64,000 nucleotides of DNA from Prunella strophiata. Its lineage: Eukaryota > Chordata > Aves > Passeriformes > Prunellidae. The stretch covers positions 84,829,309 to 84,893,308 of the forward strand of contig JAZBQD010000015.1 of the NCBI GenBank assembly GCA_036583965.1, in the 5' to 3' direction. This document shows positions 34,601 through 45,109 of the stretch, one piece after another (within the stretch, counting starts at the first letter, position 1; every line of letters begins with the position of its first letter). The notes below the pieces were generated by a model. The model did no database searches. It had not been told where the DNA came from and was given only the letters and a program-made list of their open reading frames with translations. The translations under genes and the position numbers were made by a program.

Positions 34601-36359
34601 CTTCCCTAAAGGCTATACCTACAGAGGCTGAGTTGAGCACTGCCTTTTGATGTCTCACACAGGAGTGCCTGAGCTGACATCACTCATCATCCTGCTTCCA
34701 AGGAGCAGCTTTACTAACATAGTTACATAGTAAAGCCTCAAGACAAACTGAAGAATAGATCTTTAAACCAAGAAGAAGCCATAGAAACATGCACACAGAC
34801 CAGTAAAACTCCAGTTCCGGGCAAATTAGCTGAATTTTGAACTAGTTTCTGGAGTCAGAAACTCCAAGACTGATCACAAGCCTCTTTTAATAACATTTTT
34901 CACCACAAGCAAAAAATTATTCTGAAGGAGAAAAAAGAAATCTAATCACTAATAAGCAATGGAAATTAGTTATTAGTGAAGTCTCTTACATGAATTAAGC
35001 TATAAGCTTTTAGAGAGTTAAATTGCTTGTTAGAAAATGAATAGGAAGCCTCTTTTGTTAATTAATCAATCAGGCAAATAACACCATCCTTCCATGCTGA
35101 CAAAAAGGAATGATTCCATACAGCAATCATCTTCTGCTCATTGCAAAGACAGCCTCATCTGAGCAGCTTGAGGGATGTTTGCATGCTCCACACAGGAATT
35201 ACAACCAGGCTCTATTCTCAAGAGCATATTGCCATTGGGCCTCTCTCTAAATTTAGATTTTACTCTTAACTTGAACCTCTCTGTGAGGATGAAGGCCAGG
35301 TATTGCTTTGAAAATCCCATCGTAAAAGGCAAATGCCAAGAAGCCTGATTCATTCTAGCCATGCCTCCTTCTACTCCACAATCAGAAGGGCTTTAGACAG
35401 GGCACGAGCATTCTGTGGTTCAAAGCAAGGAAGTCACTTGCTGCCAACCTCTCCTACCCCACATTTTGCTACCCTCCATGCTCCAGCAAAAAAAACAAAA
35501 AAACCAGAAATAATTACTGCAGTGCCAGCAATATACAGTGAATAAATCTAGTTCTAGTTCACCTCTTCTTCCAAATCTGTTAAAGCCACCTTGGTCACCT
35601 CCCTGTACAGTGCTTCTCCAAGTGTCTGGAGAGAGCCATTTTGACCTATACAAGATAGTCATGGCTTCTTTAGGGTTCAGATTTTTTTGCACTGTAATGA
35701 TATAAATTTTCCCCAAAGCCTGAATTCATATTTTCAATTACACAATTGGAAATCAGACTACTTCTTGTTTTATTATATAGGAATTCATTATAGATTGAGC
35801 CATCTATACACACACTTCCCCCAGTGTGCTCTATTATAAAAATTCATATCACTAACACCGAACAACAAAATCCATGTAAGAGAAGTGCCAGAGAACTGAG
35901 CACCTCTTTTCCCAGTTACTAAACAGCACAGGCTATATTGTGCTTGCTTACAAAAATCATGAGAATTTAGAGGTTTACAGAATTTACAGATTTGAAGGGA
36001 TTTTTTAATGCAGCCAAACATTTCATTCCCCTTGCACTGTTTAATTTTCAATTCGTGCTCTCAGCATTGATATCCCTGAGGGGAATATTTTGGCAGAAAA
36101 TATGGGCACATCCTTTACCACCTCTGAAACATTTGGACCAGGAAGGTTTTGGAGGAACTTGATGGGAAAAGAATTGTTCTGCTTCTAAAAAGAGGAGTCA
36201 GAAACTTCAGCATTTATATAGTACTGATGGGCTAATCTCTTGCTTTGCATTTTTCTCATACAGGGAGATTACACTCTTTCAGCAAAGCTGACTAATCAAG
36301 ATCACGTCATTGTCGCCTGTGCCGATTTTACTGTGAAAAATTATTTAGACTATTATTAG
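10160..36359 (+). CDS. LY86: LY86 (MD-1, lymphocyte antigen 86), whole coding span over five exons
   Basis: MD-1 is a secreted lipid-binding glycoprotein of the ML (MD-2-related lipid-recognition) family. It binds the ectodomain of RP105/CD180 and tunes TLR4 signalling in B cells and myeloid cells. Joining 10160-10280, 24624-24710, 26122-26250, 33223-33275 and 36264-36359 gives 486 bases: 161 codons plus TAG, against about 162 residues in human. Residues 1-20 form a signal peptide; the ML beta-sandwich fills the rest. Cysteines fall at 28, 40, 53, 97, 107 and 149, matching the MD-2 pairs 25-51, 37-148 and 95-105, so disulfides 28-53, 40-149 and 97-107 are inferred. Family-typical stretches include EWPTH near residue 21, IKELY at 73-77 and FCGKKKGE at 106-113. 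Introns are GT-AG with phases 1, 1, 1, 0. LY96 (MD-2) is excluded because the WPTH, KKKGE and YYEGP motifs are those of MD-1. Confidence 0.97.
10593..10631. repeat. Poly(A) tract, 39 bases
   Basis: An uninterrupted run of 39 A begins about 310 bases after the LY86 exon 1 donor. It has no recognisable LINE, SINE or retrocopy body upstream. It could be the tail of a decayed retrocopy or a slippage-grown homopolymer; its length in an assembly is unreliable. Confidence 0.9.
12062..12099. repeat. Overlapping inverted repeats in LY86 intron 1
   Basis: A perfect 12-base inverted repeat (GGTGATCAGCAC at 12062-12073 with its complement at 12081-12092, 7-base loop) overlaps a second, nearly perfect 11-base one (12073-12083 with 12089-12099, one mismatch, 5-base loop). 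The two folds share bases and cannot form together. The segment is transcribed as part of the LY86 pre-mRNA. Confidence 0.7.
14952..15654. repeat. 703-bp tandem duplication, copy 1
   Basis: The unit begins ACAAACTGAGAGATTAAAG and recurs exactly 703 bases downstream. It lies in LY86 intron 1 and is AT-rich and non-coding; short frames inside it recur unchanged in copy 2. A perfect palindrome sits at 15002-15043. The 9-mer ACAAACTGA marks the start of this copy, the junction and the end of copy 2. Confidence 0.97.
15002..15043. repeat. Perfect palindrome, 18-base arms (copy 1)
   Basis: The left arm TTTTTAAAAATACACCTG at 15002-15019 pairs perfectly with 15026-15043 around the 6-base loop TAATAT. 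The right arm also pairs with the following bases: CAGGTGTATTTTT against AAAAATATACCTG, up to 15051, with one mismatch, giving an alternative fold. It lies 50 bases inside the duplication unit. Confidence 0.95.
15655..16357. repeat. 703-bp tandem duplication, copy 2
   Basis: This is a head-to-tail second copy, offset 703, in which I found no mismatch to copy 1 on reading. After it, ACAAACTGA appears a third time at 16358-16366 and the sequence then diverges (ACTATCATC instead of GAGATTAAAG). The layout fits a duplication between 9-base microhomologies. Apparent identity implies either a very recent event or an assembly duplication. Confidence 0.97.
15705..15746. repeat. Perfect palindrome, 18-base arms (copy 2)
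   Basis: Same structure as the copy at 15002-15043, carried along by the 703-bp tandem duplication. Confidence 0.95.
18389..18401. repeat. (CT)n microsatellite
   Basis: About six CT units in LY86 intron 1. Confidence 0.8.
20353..20395 (+). repeat. G-rich purine tract, potential G-quadruplex
   Basis: The + strand is an unbroken purine stretch with at least five runs of three or more G, separated by one to four bases, enough for an intramolecular G-quadruplex. It is on the coding strand of LY86 intron 1, so the same potential exists in the pre-mRNA. Confidence 0.75.
24624..24710 (+). CDS. LY86: LY86 coding exon 2
   Basis: The 87-base exon follows a CAG acceptor and ends at a consensus GTAAGTG donor. 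It begins by completing Asp41 and encodes residues to Leu69, including DPQQDF and Cys53 in a HCSD context, the equivalent of the EKC position in human MD-1. Both flanking introns are phase 1, so the exon keeps frame. It is too short to appear as an open frame starting with ATG and was found by reading for the ML-family pattern downstream of exon 1. Confidence 0.95.
   Translation: MPSKILLSALTIVLILQPIPLTSELQWS
24711..26121 (+). other. LY86: LY86 intron 2 (1.4 kb)
   Basis: GTAAGTG donor and GTGTGTAG acceptor, phase 1. It holds no repeat or exon that I recognise. Short open frames on both strands lack any family resemblance. Confidence 0.85.
26122..26250 (+). CDS. LY86: LY86 coding exon 3
   Basis: The 129-base exon runs from a TAG acceptor (AG at 26120-26121) to a GTAATT donor. 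It encodes residues 70-112 with IKELYVKLD, the YSETLC segment and the FCGKKKGE motif, which corresponds to FCGRRKGE of human MD-1. Cys97 and Cys107 are expected to pair, as Cys95-Cys105 do in MD-2. Both introns are phase 1. The first residue at the exon 2/3 junction reads Gly, where human MD-1 has Arg; the acceptor position fixes this reading and no better alternative acceptor was seen. Confidence 0.95.
26251..33222 (+). other. LY86: LY86 intron 3 (7.0 kb)
   Basis: GTAATT donor and TTTCCAG acceptor, phase 1. It contains an antisense CR1 fragment (30421-30880) and an AT-rich stretch with three TAATTA cores near 27.6-27.9 kb; the rest is unique non-coding sequence. Confidence 0.85.
30421..30880 (-). 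mobile_element. CR1 LINE fragment, antisense 3' end, in LY86 intron 3
   Basis: The + strand opens ACCACAGAATTGTTGAGG, passes GGGCAACTTCTGCTAGTG, the CCCACTGCCTCTTTGCCCTG segment and CTAGGCTGAACAGTCCCAGC, and ends near TCTCCAGGTAGCTCCATATG. The order is that of a reverse-complement CR1 3' end. It is 5'-truncated, diverged and inserted opposite to LY86 transcription, so its own poly(A)-like end does not interfere with the gene. Confidence 0.92.
33223..33275 (+). CDS. LY86: LY86 coding exon 4
   Basis: The short 53-base exon lies between a TTTCCAG acceptor and a GTAAGT donor. It completes Glu113 and encodes HLYYEGPVTLGIKEIPQ up to residue 130, matching the YYAGPV...IPQ segment of mammalian MD-1 that leads into the last beta strands. 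It enters in phase 1 and leaves in phase 0. The exact frame match to exons 3 and 5 supports the boundaries. Confidence 0.94.
33276..36263 (+). other. LY86: LY86 intron 4 (3.0 kb)
   Basis: GTAAGT donor and TCATACAG acceptor, phase 0. No interspersed repeat was recognised. A small perfect 10-base inverted repeat (TCACTAATAA at 34946-34955 with 34970-34979) lies in an AT-rich stretch, and a T run occurs near 33485. Confidence 0.85.
36264..36359 (+). CDS. LY86: LY86 coding exon 5 with stop codon
   Basis: The final coding exon follows a CATACAG acceptor and starts with GDYTL, the counterpart of GEYQV after IPQ in human MD-1. It encodes residues 131-161 and ends with TAG at 36357-36359. Cys149 lies in a VACAD context and is the expected partner of Cys40. 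The tail after CAD is FTVKNYLDYY. Human MD-1 has a different tail with one more cysteine and an N-glycosylation sequon, both absent here. Confidence 0.95.
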   Translation, partial: GDYTLSAKLTNQDHVIVACADFTVKNYLDYY

Positions 36360-37010
36360 CAACAAACCAATTTCATGAAAGCTACAGACTACCAAAACTA
36401 TTCAAGTCAAGTAGGCTGCTTGCATGCTACAATGATTCTGAAGAAAATAATCCTCACATGGTGATTCTCATGCTGTTCCTCTTTATAATTTGCTATTTTC
36501 AAGAAGTTACTAGATCCTCTAGTGGTAATTTTATCTCTAAACGCACACTGTAGCCTACTTTTTTCTTCTAATATATACAGCTGTAAGAAGAAAGTATCCA
36601 ATACCAACACCCTCATCTTAGGATGAAAATAGCATGAGGCAGAACAGGCGAGAGCCTAAACACTTTTTGCAGTAAGTTATGGAGGTATCCATTTCTAACA
36701 CAGGCTAGAAGATGACTTTCACATATATCACATATTATGCAGTTACAGAACTCAACATCTTAAATCTTCTCTGGAGCCTGTCTGGAGATTCCACTAGCAC
36801 AGCTTTTGTTATAACCACAGAACAAAAGGAAATAGGATGAACATGCCTTTTTTCCAATGATTGATGACGTGTCACTAGATTCATATCATTCTAGTCTTCT
36901 GGAGTCTACCTGGAATTTTTTGTTCTGTAATGTCTTTTAAGTGATGCGTGAATCATTCTGTACTTAGGCTATGTGCTCCTCTTGCTTCTCAATAAATTCA
37001 TAATGAAAGA
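36360..37010 (+). other. LY86: LY86 3' untranslated region
   Basis: About 650 bases follow the stop codon before the first canonical poly(A) signal. The stretch is AT-rich with no long + strand open frame, and no AUUUA pentamer was seen, so there is no sign of classic AU-rich-element decay control. The end point is an estimate, 10-20 bases past the AATAAA hexamer. Confidence 0.7.
36991..36996 (+). terminator. LY86: LY86 polyadenylation signal AATAAA
   Basis: This is the first canonical AATAAA downstream of the LY86 stop codon. A T-rich stretch around 37010-37032 follows it and could be the downstream cleavage element. Cleavage is expected roughly 10-30 bases after the hexamer. Confidence 0.75.
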
Positions 37011-40000
37011 CTCTTTTCTCTCATTTTTTGTCATGAGTCTCAGATCTCTCCAAGGTTTAAGGGGGAAAAAGGATGATGAGGGAAACAAGTTCAAAGAGCA
37101 CATTTTAAATATGATGTATCAGTCATGTTTACACATATTTTATATTCACAGAGGACAAACTGTTCCTTGCTTTGAAGCCCCAGGAGAAGTAACACAAATT
37201 ATATTCCAAGTGCAGCACATCCCCAAACCATCTCATTCCAGGAGCCTTTGTAGCTGGCATAGCTGATGGGTAGATAGATAACCAAGCATAGGGCAGCACA
37301 TGGGATTAGGATCTTGGCTTGGAGAGTATAGAGACCTGTTTGGGATCCTGCCATGGAGTAGGGTTGAAAATGATTTGAAATTATTTGAAAAGGTATAGAC
37401 AGGAATCAGAGACACAGGAGGCTCCTGGAGCTGAGCACAAGTTTACAAAGTCTGGTCACAAGCATTGGGCTACATGACTCATGTTGGAGAGGTTCAGCAT
37501 GTACAGCTAGGGCAGCTGTGGCTCACATCTGGCCACCCAGGAGCTCTGACATATGGCCTCCATCCTACACACCCACATTCTGCAGCTCAAACAAATTCCT
37601 GAGCAGCCAAAGAATCCCTGGTGCACAGATGACCAACACCTCAGAGCAGCCAAGAGCTAGCAGCAAGGGAGAGTCTCTTGTTTTCTTCTTGTGCAGCAAA
37701 ACTCTCACCTGCTATCCCAGCCGCAGAGAGCAAGTCTGAGACCTGGGAGGGCCACAGGGAGGCTTACCACAGCTGAATGTGAACCAGCAAGCACACAAGA
37801 TGGGATAGAGCACATTCAATACACTGTTCTTTCAGCCCATTTCTGTTACACCCTGGTTTGGAGAGGGGAAAAAAGAAAAAAGGAGAAAAGAGAGAAGGCC
37901 AAGGTGTTCATCACAGCTTTGACCACCACTCCCCAAATCATGTTTCAAATTATGCTGCTTTGGAAACAATTCATTCAAGACACCATCATTTTAGGTCCAC
38001 ATAAACAATTAAATAGTATCACTAGTACAGACATAGGAACATTTTTTTTCTCCTCATGCCAGCAGCTCTTCAACTTTATCTGACCCCCATGATTCCCTAT
38101 GAGATATCAGAAGAGCCATACCTTGAGAAGCTAACAAAATTACATTCAGCAGCAGCATTCATGAAAGAGTCCACTTGCTTAGCTCTGTTTCACAGCAATC
38201 ACACAACAAAACCACGACTTAAAACCCAAATTCCTGCCACCAAGCCTCTTGGTCTGTTTTCTGATGAAAGACTCAGCAGATTAAAAACAGACACAGTGCT
38301 AGTTCAAGCACTTGTATTTGAAACTGATCCCATAATAGCCAAGATCCTCCTAGCCAAATTCAACAGGCTCCTTATAGCCTTGGGCACATCTGAAGGAGCC
38401 CCCAGGCCCACAACACCAAACAAGTGAGCTTTTGCCTCCACACAGTAGAGAGGCTCCCCCAGAGCATCTGTAGCAGAATCTGCTGTAAGAAGTCTCAGCT
38501 GACTAAAAAATAGGAATTCAAACTCTAGAGCATCAAACTTCTGGCCCTTGAGATCTTCTGACCCTTCATTGCCCACCTCACACATGAACATTGCAGAGCC
38601 TCACTCCCAGCACCAGCTGAACAGCATTTGGCTTCCTATCACAAAAACTGTTTGTCCTTTTTCTGTGGGAATTAAACTGAAAAACCAACACTACATCTTA
38701 AACTCACATTCCAGCACTTAACCTGGAGCTTTCTCCATAGCAGGAGAAAGGCATGTTTGTCATACCACAGAGGCAGGGATATTTGTTGTCTAAAGATCAT
38801 TCAGGGATAGGAAGATCAAGAACTCTGCTGTCCTCTAAATAAAAAAGGGCTTTACTCCTTCAGCCTAAGAATTGCCTTGGTTTCTTCCTTGAATTCCTGT
38901 TTCTAATCAGACACCATTTGGCATGGTCAAGCAACAAAACCAGAATTCATCTTCACTGATCCCAGCACAGCAAGGAATCCCTTGCTGCCCCAGAAGATCT
39001 GTGGTATATTCATGCTATCGCATCTGAATTCTAGTACACCTGGCAGCTACTGCAGTTATCTTTCTGAAGGAGCCTCAAAAACCTTAGTAAGGGCTCTGTG
39101 CAAGAACCAGGCTCTGCACAGCTCAGCTGTGCCCAGGTGAGAGCAATATCCTCCAGGGATGTGCAGCATGAGCAAGAAGGTGGTGAGGTTTTGCTAAAAC
39201 AAAGATCTGCACATTTCCACATAGATCTCCTTGAAGTGAGGGGTACGAGGCACAAGTGAACCACATGGTCATATTCTGGGCCAGAATCTCAGCCCTTGCT
39301 GGCAAGACTGCCTGAACTGGAAGTGCCTTTATGCTGTTACTTCTGTTATGTTGAAAGATGCTACTCTTTCCATAAAAATCCATTGCTTAAATTTCTCATA
39401 CACCATCTCCTACGCTCTCCAGTGCAGCCTTAAAATAATCCCAGTGTGGCTGCATTTTGTTATTTTGATGGTGTTCTGCAGCATAAGAAAAGAGAGTAGG
39501 GGGAGCAGGAACATCTAAGTGATGTTATTCCAACTGAAATCAAGTTTTTGTCCCAAAAGACAAAAGGGAAGGTAAAGTATGAACTTATCTTTACCCTCAG
39601 CTCTTATGTAATGGACCATGATGAGGAATCCACTTAGAGCACAAACTCCAATCTCTTTCACGGATCATTCTGAAGTAACCTTCCCAGGACTGACAAGTGC
39701 TTCAGTGAGACAGATGGGATGGGAGTCTGCTCCCCAGGAGCTCCCACAGGGCTCAGGCAAACACAATGATCAGTGTGCTACAAATACTCTCACTGATCAG
39801 CCAAAGCTGAGATAAAACAGCTACTACAATGTTTCTACATGTCATGCACACTCCAGTCTCAGGGACTTCTGGGACTTTGCCTGCTGGGACACAGATTGCC
39901 AGACACAAACAGATCTCCCACCACTCCTTCATACCAGCACATCCCTAGCTCAGTGTGAAGGTCCACCCACAAAGCCAGCTCTCATCCAGCCTCCTTGCAG

Positions 40001-40675
40001 GGCTGTGGCTGCTGAGACCCTCATTTCTGTGCAGCAGCAGGATGGGGCATATGCTACAGGGATCAAGTAGCCGAGAACAGGAAAGCCTTCCCAGACCTCA
40101 CATATGGATGCAGGACCTTCCTCATGCAGTGCAAGAATGCTGACTGTGGCAGATATCAGGGCAGAAAATCACATATTTTACCCTGGGAGGGCAAGGGGGA
40201 AGTCTTGCTTGAATTGCTCTGTCAGCCTTACAGATTGCTTCCGTTTCCCCTCAACACCCACACCGCCAGGAGGCCTCAAAAACAAGTACTCTGGCCTAGC
40301 ATTGGCTGGATAATGTGGAGCTATTTAAAAATAAGAATTGTAAAAAAACATATTATGAAACAATCTTTTGCAGTCTAACACCCACAGGGTTAACTTCCTG
40401 CTGCCTGCTCTCTTCCCTTGCTGCTCAGCCCAGTCTCCCCTGGAGACAGGGACTCTCTCTGGTGCTTCAGCACAGCCCTGACCCAGGAAGGAGAGCTGTT
40501 CATATCATGTGAGCTACATTCAAGCCCAGCTTCCCTCTTGCCTCTCTAGTGCAAACACATTATGAGTTGGCCTTAAAATGAATCAGAACTCAAGCATGCA
40601 GATGTCTTCAACAATTTCCCCAACAGAGTACAAAATAAATAAAAGAAATACAGAATGGACAAAACAGGTAAGGAG

Positions 40676-40698
40676 AAAAAAAAAAAAAAAAAAAAAAA
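40676..40698. repeat. Poly(A) tract, 23 bases
   Basis: Homopolymer A run followed by a further A-rich stretch. The upstream sequence (ACAAAATAAATAAAAGAAAT) is A-rich, but no retroelement body is recognisable. Confidence 0.9.
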
Positions 40699-42918
40699 GA
40701 AAGGAAAAAGTCTGAAGTAAAGCTGCCTTTGTTCTGCCCTTAGCACGAAGTAAGATGCAAGATATTTGCATACAAAGATCCCATCCCTGAGGTCTTAAAA
40801 ACCTTCTCCTCCCTCTCTTTCTCTCATGAGACTACTCTGTTTCTCACCCATGTATCTCCTTCCCAGAAGTTCTTTATGCATTTCCCCATCCAGCAAGACT
40901 GAACATGAACACCACATTCACCAAGTGAGCCCCCCCCCCACCAGACATCAACCGTGGAGCCTGAAAGTATCAGAGAGGAAATGTTTGTTTCAGCCAAGAG
41001 ACTCATTGCCAAGAGGGATTCAAGCAGCTCTTGTTGGAGGAGAAAGGGGGAACCCCAACCAAAGAGATCAGTCAGAGAAGAGGCTCTGGAAGGGAAGAGC
41101 CTGGGGCTCAAGGTGATTTCTGCCAGCGGGCTATTTTGTTGATAAGGATTACACAGCTACTCAGTCTGCCAGACATGAGCCTGCAAATGGTAAAGCATTC
41201 CCTGTTGGCCCTGTGATAATACCTATATGATCTAGTTATACAATAAGCCTCAGGTTGTTTTCCTAAACCAGGCAGTTGCTGGCAAAGCTAAAATATAAGC
41301 TACTGTTGTCTCACACTGCAGTAAAGCAGCCTCACACAATTTCCCTCTCCCTCCTGATGCTTTCTTCCATACAGCTGCACAGAGGATACTGACGCCATCA
41401 ATGCAAGATCAGGGCACTCCCAGTCCAAGCAGGGAACAACTTAAAAGAGGTTCAAACTCCAACCACTTTGATCAGGGGAGTGGCTCCACCAGAGCCAAAA
41501 TAAATGTTTGCTGATAATCCCATGCCCTGTTTGCTTGTGTGGCTCCCATTTTATTAGCCTTCCTATGGTAAATTTTACAGCTGGGGTTAGCAGAGTGATA
41601 AAATGCACAGATTATATTCTTCACTGTTGCTGGTCTGCTTCTCCCCAATTTAATGCAGCTTTACCTTGAAAAAACAAACACTTTGATCCAGGATGCTCTC
41701 TTGCCCCCTGCAAACCTTCACCTCCTTCTACTATCTGACAGCCATCAGTTCAGAGAAAAACAGCCTGCTCCAGGGTGGGAGGAGAGCAAGTCACAATCAG
41801 ATTTCCCTGCTGAATGCTCTTTACAAGAGCACTCAAATCAGAGATTCTCCTCAATCACTGCACCACTGACAGTGATTTACCCCTCCCTCCTTCCCCATGT
41901 TCTGCCTGGGCTCCAACACCCTCAGATGTTGAAGTACAAATAAATGCAGGATCCAGACCACAGAAACTTATGGGCATCCTATGATTTGATTTCTCACACC
42001 ATCATCACTGAAGGAGAAACTTCAGTGTCTATGCAGTGAGTTTTGGCCCCAAACAGAATGCTGTAACTTTCATCTCCTCATCCTTGATTTATTCAAGTTA
42101 TGCCCCAGCTATTTCTCATTCTGAAAGCCAAGAGAAAAGCCAGAAGAAGAAAGGGACTTGCTTTGCCTTTATTTTTCCAAATTCAAACTCCTCAGATTGA
42201 AAACTACACTAATCTCCATCACTTAGCTGCAGACACCTTTGTTCTATCTATATAAAAATCAAAGATGAACCAATTTATTAACTGTGGCACAGCAAAAGCT
42301 GAAGAAGCTGTCAGCAGCTCTCTAGTCCCAACATGGAATTCCTATTGCTTTGCAGCAGACTAAGAAATTACTGTTCAGCCTTTAATGTTGAATTTTGTGA
42401 ATGGAAAATTGGTTTTGCCCCAGAGCTTGTATTTATTATTCATAGCTTGGTCTGCTCCCTAAAAACAGGAAAGCAACATCAAATTGAAGGTCTCCCTGGA
42501 TTCCTAGAGAACTACTAGGCCCAGATCAGGACCACACAATATTTTTCCATTCCTAATTCTTTTGTCAGCATCTCCAAGGGTAAATACATAACAAGAAGCA
42601 TCAGAGTTCAGAAAAACATTGGTACCTTGTGAGTGCCAATGATGAATACAAACAAACAGGCCTAGAGACACTACTACAATGAGCTTTGGTACTGCAATTG
42701 CAGAAGGTGGGAAGCAAATAACACTGCAGGATTCTTCCACCTCCAAGTCACTGCTGCTTGCTCACACAGTCCTCTTCTATAGTGTAGTCTGCAATAGCAA
42801 ATTGCTCCCACTGGCCAACAAAAAAACCCCAATATGAACAAAAATCCCAAGTACAGCCAAAGCTAAGAAAAATACTCAAGTAGATTCTTGGGTATCTCTG
42901 GATTTAACCACATCAGAG

Positions 42919-43001
42919 TTTTTTTGGGGTTTTTTTTTTTTTTTTTGGTTTTGGGTTTTTTTGGTTGTTGGTTTGTTTGTTTTTTGTTGTTGTTGTTTTT
43001 G
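42919..43001. repeat. T/G low-complexity tract
   Basis: About 80 bases of T with G interruptions: an 18-base T run, several GTTT and GTTG units. The complement is an A/C tract. Intergenic simple sequence. Confidence 0.9.
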
Positions 43002-44835
43002 GCTTGACTGAAATAAACTCTCTGTGCAGACCTTCATATAACTGATATCAGCCTCAGTATTGAGAGGTAGTTTCTCTGCTAATTTTCTGGGGTTTACCTT
43101 CCCCTTAGGATGAAACCCCAAACACAGGTGAGACTGAGCTAACAGACAAATATTAAATTTTGAAAACTTTCTGCTTGAAGTCAGGATGCAGCCAGATCAA
43201 GCAAAGCACTTTTGTCTGGAAAGAGCAGTGGCTAAAGAATGGATTAAATGGGGGAACCTTCCAGACACAGACTGGGACAACACAGCAGAGAGGACTGGTA
43301 CAACAAAAACTCACCACAAGCTATTTGAAAGAAAGTCCAAAACTATAAAGTTGTACTTTTACAATATGGGGACTTCAGCAGCAAAATTGGCTGAAGGAAT
43401 TCCTGGTTGTGTCAAGACACTGGACTTGCACTGTAGTCTTATTTTAGGCTCAGAAAATTCTCTAGCCTGGCTGATACCACAAAACCTTCAGCTGGCTGGG
43501 CTGAAGGATCGAGGTGCCAGGGTGCAGCATTGCTCACATCAAAATCACTGCTAAGGCTTCTGCATTGCCCCACTGCAGTGCTGCTCAGGGGGCACTACCA
43601 CACTACAGGGTTTTTCCACCACAGCCATTTCAAGATGTTCCTGCCTCCTCTCCTTCTTCAATAGCTACTACACCAACAGGAAACACCATAGAATGAGATG
43701 AGAGAGAGGAGGATGGGGAACACTGTGAAATACAGATATAAATCCAAAGAACTTTCCAAAGTGGTACATCAGAGGGAAGATTAGAAAGCCAGTCTGCTGT
43801 ATTGCATAAGTGATTACATTTTGTACCATCTAGAGGAAAAAAACCCAATACCCATGCTGTTACTGGAATGTCTGCAAAGCTAAATTGTTTCCTTAGAGAG
43901 GGAAAAGCTGCCTGTACCTATAAGGTCCTGTACATCTCTGAGTGCTCTTGAGACCACATTGAAGCAGCTGATGTGCCTGAGGAAGCTGATGTGCCTCATC
44001 TCCCTCTAGCTGTGCCTCACCCTGCTGATGAAGGCGTGCCCCAGCTGCACTGGGAGCCATCACAAACACAGCAACCACAGCCAAGCAGAGCACTGAGGCC
44101 CCTGGAGCTGTGCTCATGCCCATGAGCTGTGCACTCCCTTTCCCTCCCTTGCACCCACAGGAGGTTCATTCTGCTCTGCTGCACACCAGCTCACAAACTA
44201 CACCAGCAGAAAGCTGCTCACATCTGCTTTGGGCTTTCCTCTTGGAATGGCTCTGCAAGGGTCACAGAAGACACGAGTGGGGAAACAAGGTGGGAGGTTA
44301 AGAGATGCCTAAACTGCTGTGGGACTCCTGCTCACATGCAGGGCAGTCCTGAATCCTGCTCAGCTTCATGGAAACTCAAGTGCAACAGCAAAAATAATTT
44401 TGTGACTCCAGTCCTCTAGGGAAACCAAGGTGCCCTCCAAAGCTGAGACCCTGTTCTACTGGTATCCCTAAGGGCAGCTTTTTCCACAGTACCCCAAGCT
44501 ACAGCTTCTCAGTCCCAGGCAAGTCCCAACTCTCCAGCTGATTCCCTGCCCATCTCGAGGAGGAACCAAGATGCCATCCTCACATCATCCTGGCTCAGGA
44601 GGTATTTGCAGCAGGACCTGGTGCAGTCCCAACAGGGCTGCCTGCCCTGTCCATGCTGCCTGCTGTCCTTGCTGCTTGTGCAACCAACCAGGTCCTGTGC
44701 TAATTGGTGCTAATAGATCAGACACCAAGAGGATGGGACAATGGTTACCCCCTTATACCAGGAAAATCTGGTTCTGTTCTAAGGAGAAATCTTTACAAGA
44801 GCGCCATAGAAAAGGAGATTTCATTTCAAAGTACC

Positions 44836-44850
44836 TTTTTTTTTTTTTTT
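44836..44850. repeat. Poly(T) tract, 15 bases
   Basis: T homopolymer followed by CCCTTTAATTAG. No repeat body was recognised beside it. Confidence 0.9.
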
Positions 44851-45109
44851 CCCTTTAATTAGCATGACATTTAAATATCAGCATTTGGACAATTAATCTG
44901 ACCCAACCAAAGAGCATCTCTCCTGTTGTCCCCACCCAACTATGAATCAAAACATCTTATGTTCTGAGCCCCCCATCCCTGGGAAAGGAGGTGAGATCAG
45001 GGCTTCTTTTCATCCAATGCAACAAAAACCCCAAACCAAACAAACAAAAAAAAAAAAAAGTAGGTGCTTGCATGAAGTGGAAAAATCCTGTTTGGGCCAG
45101 GCTTTGCAC

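Larger units (their letters stand above)
37011..45109. other. Intergenic DNA downstream of LY86
   Basis: No exon was recognised. Several open frames of 90-130 codons occur (for example near 38.06-38.43 kb and 43.19-43.55 kb), but none shows a family motif, and none sits in a recognisable gene structure. Contents listed separately: an A run at 40676, a T/G tract at 42919 and a T run at 44836. A run of ten C lies at 40930-40939, and an imperfect 18-base tandem pair starts near 43966. Confidence 0.6.

Noticed and set aside
38056..38427. A 123-codon + strand open frame, downstream of LY86
   Set aside because: No recognisable domain, no Kozak-supported start with gene structure, and overlapping frames of similar quality exist on the other strand.
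43186..43554. A 122-codon + strand open frame
   Set aside because: Composition looks slightly protein-like, but there is no family motif and a second frame is open over the same bases. It is probably chance.
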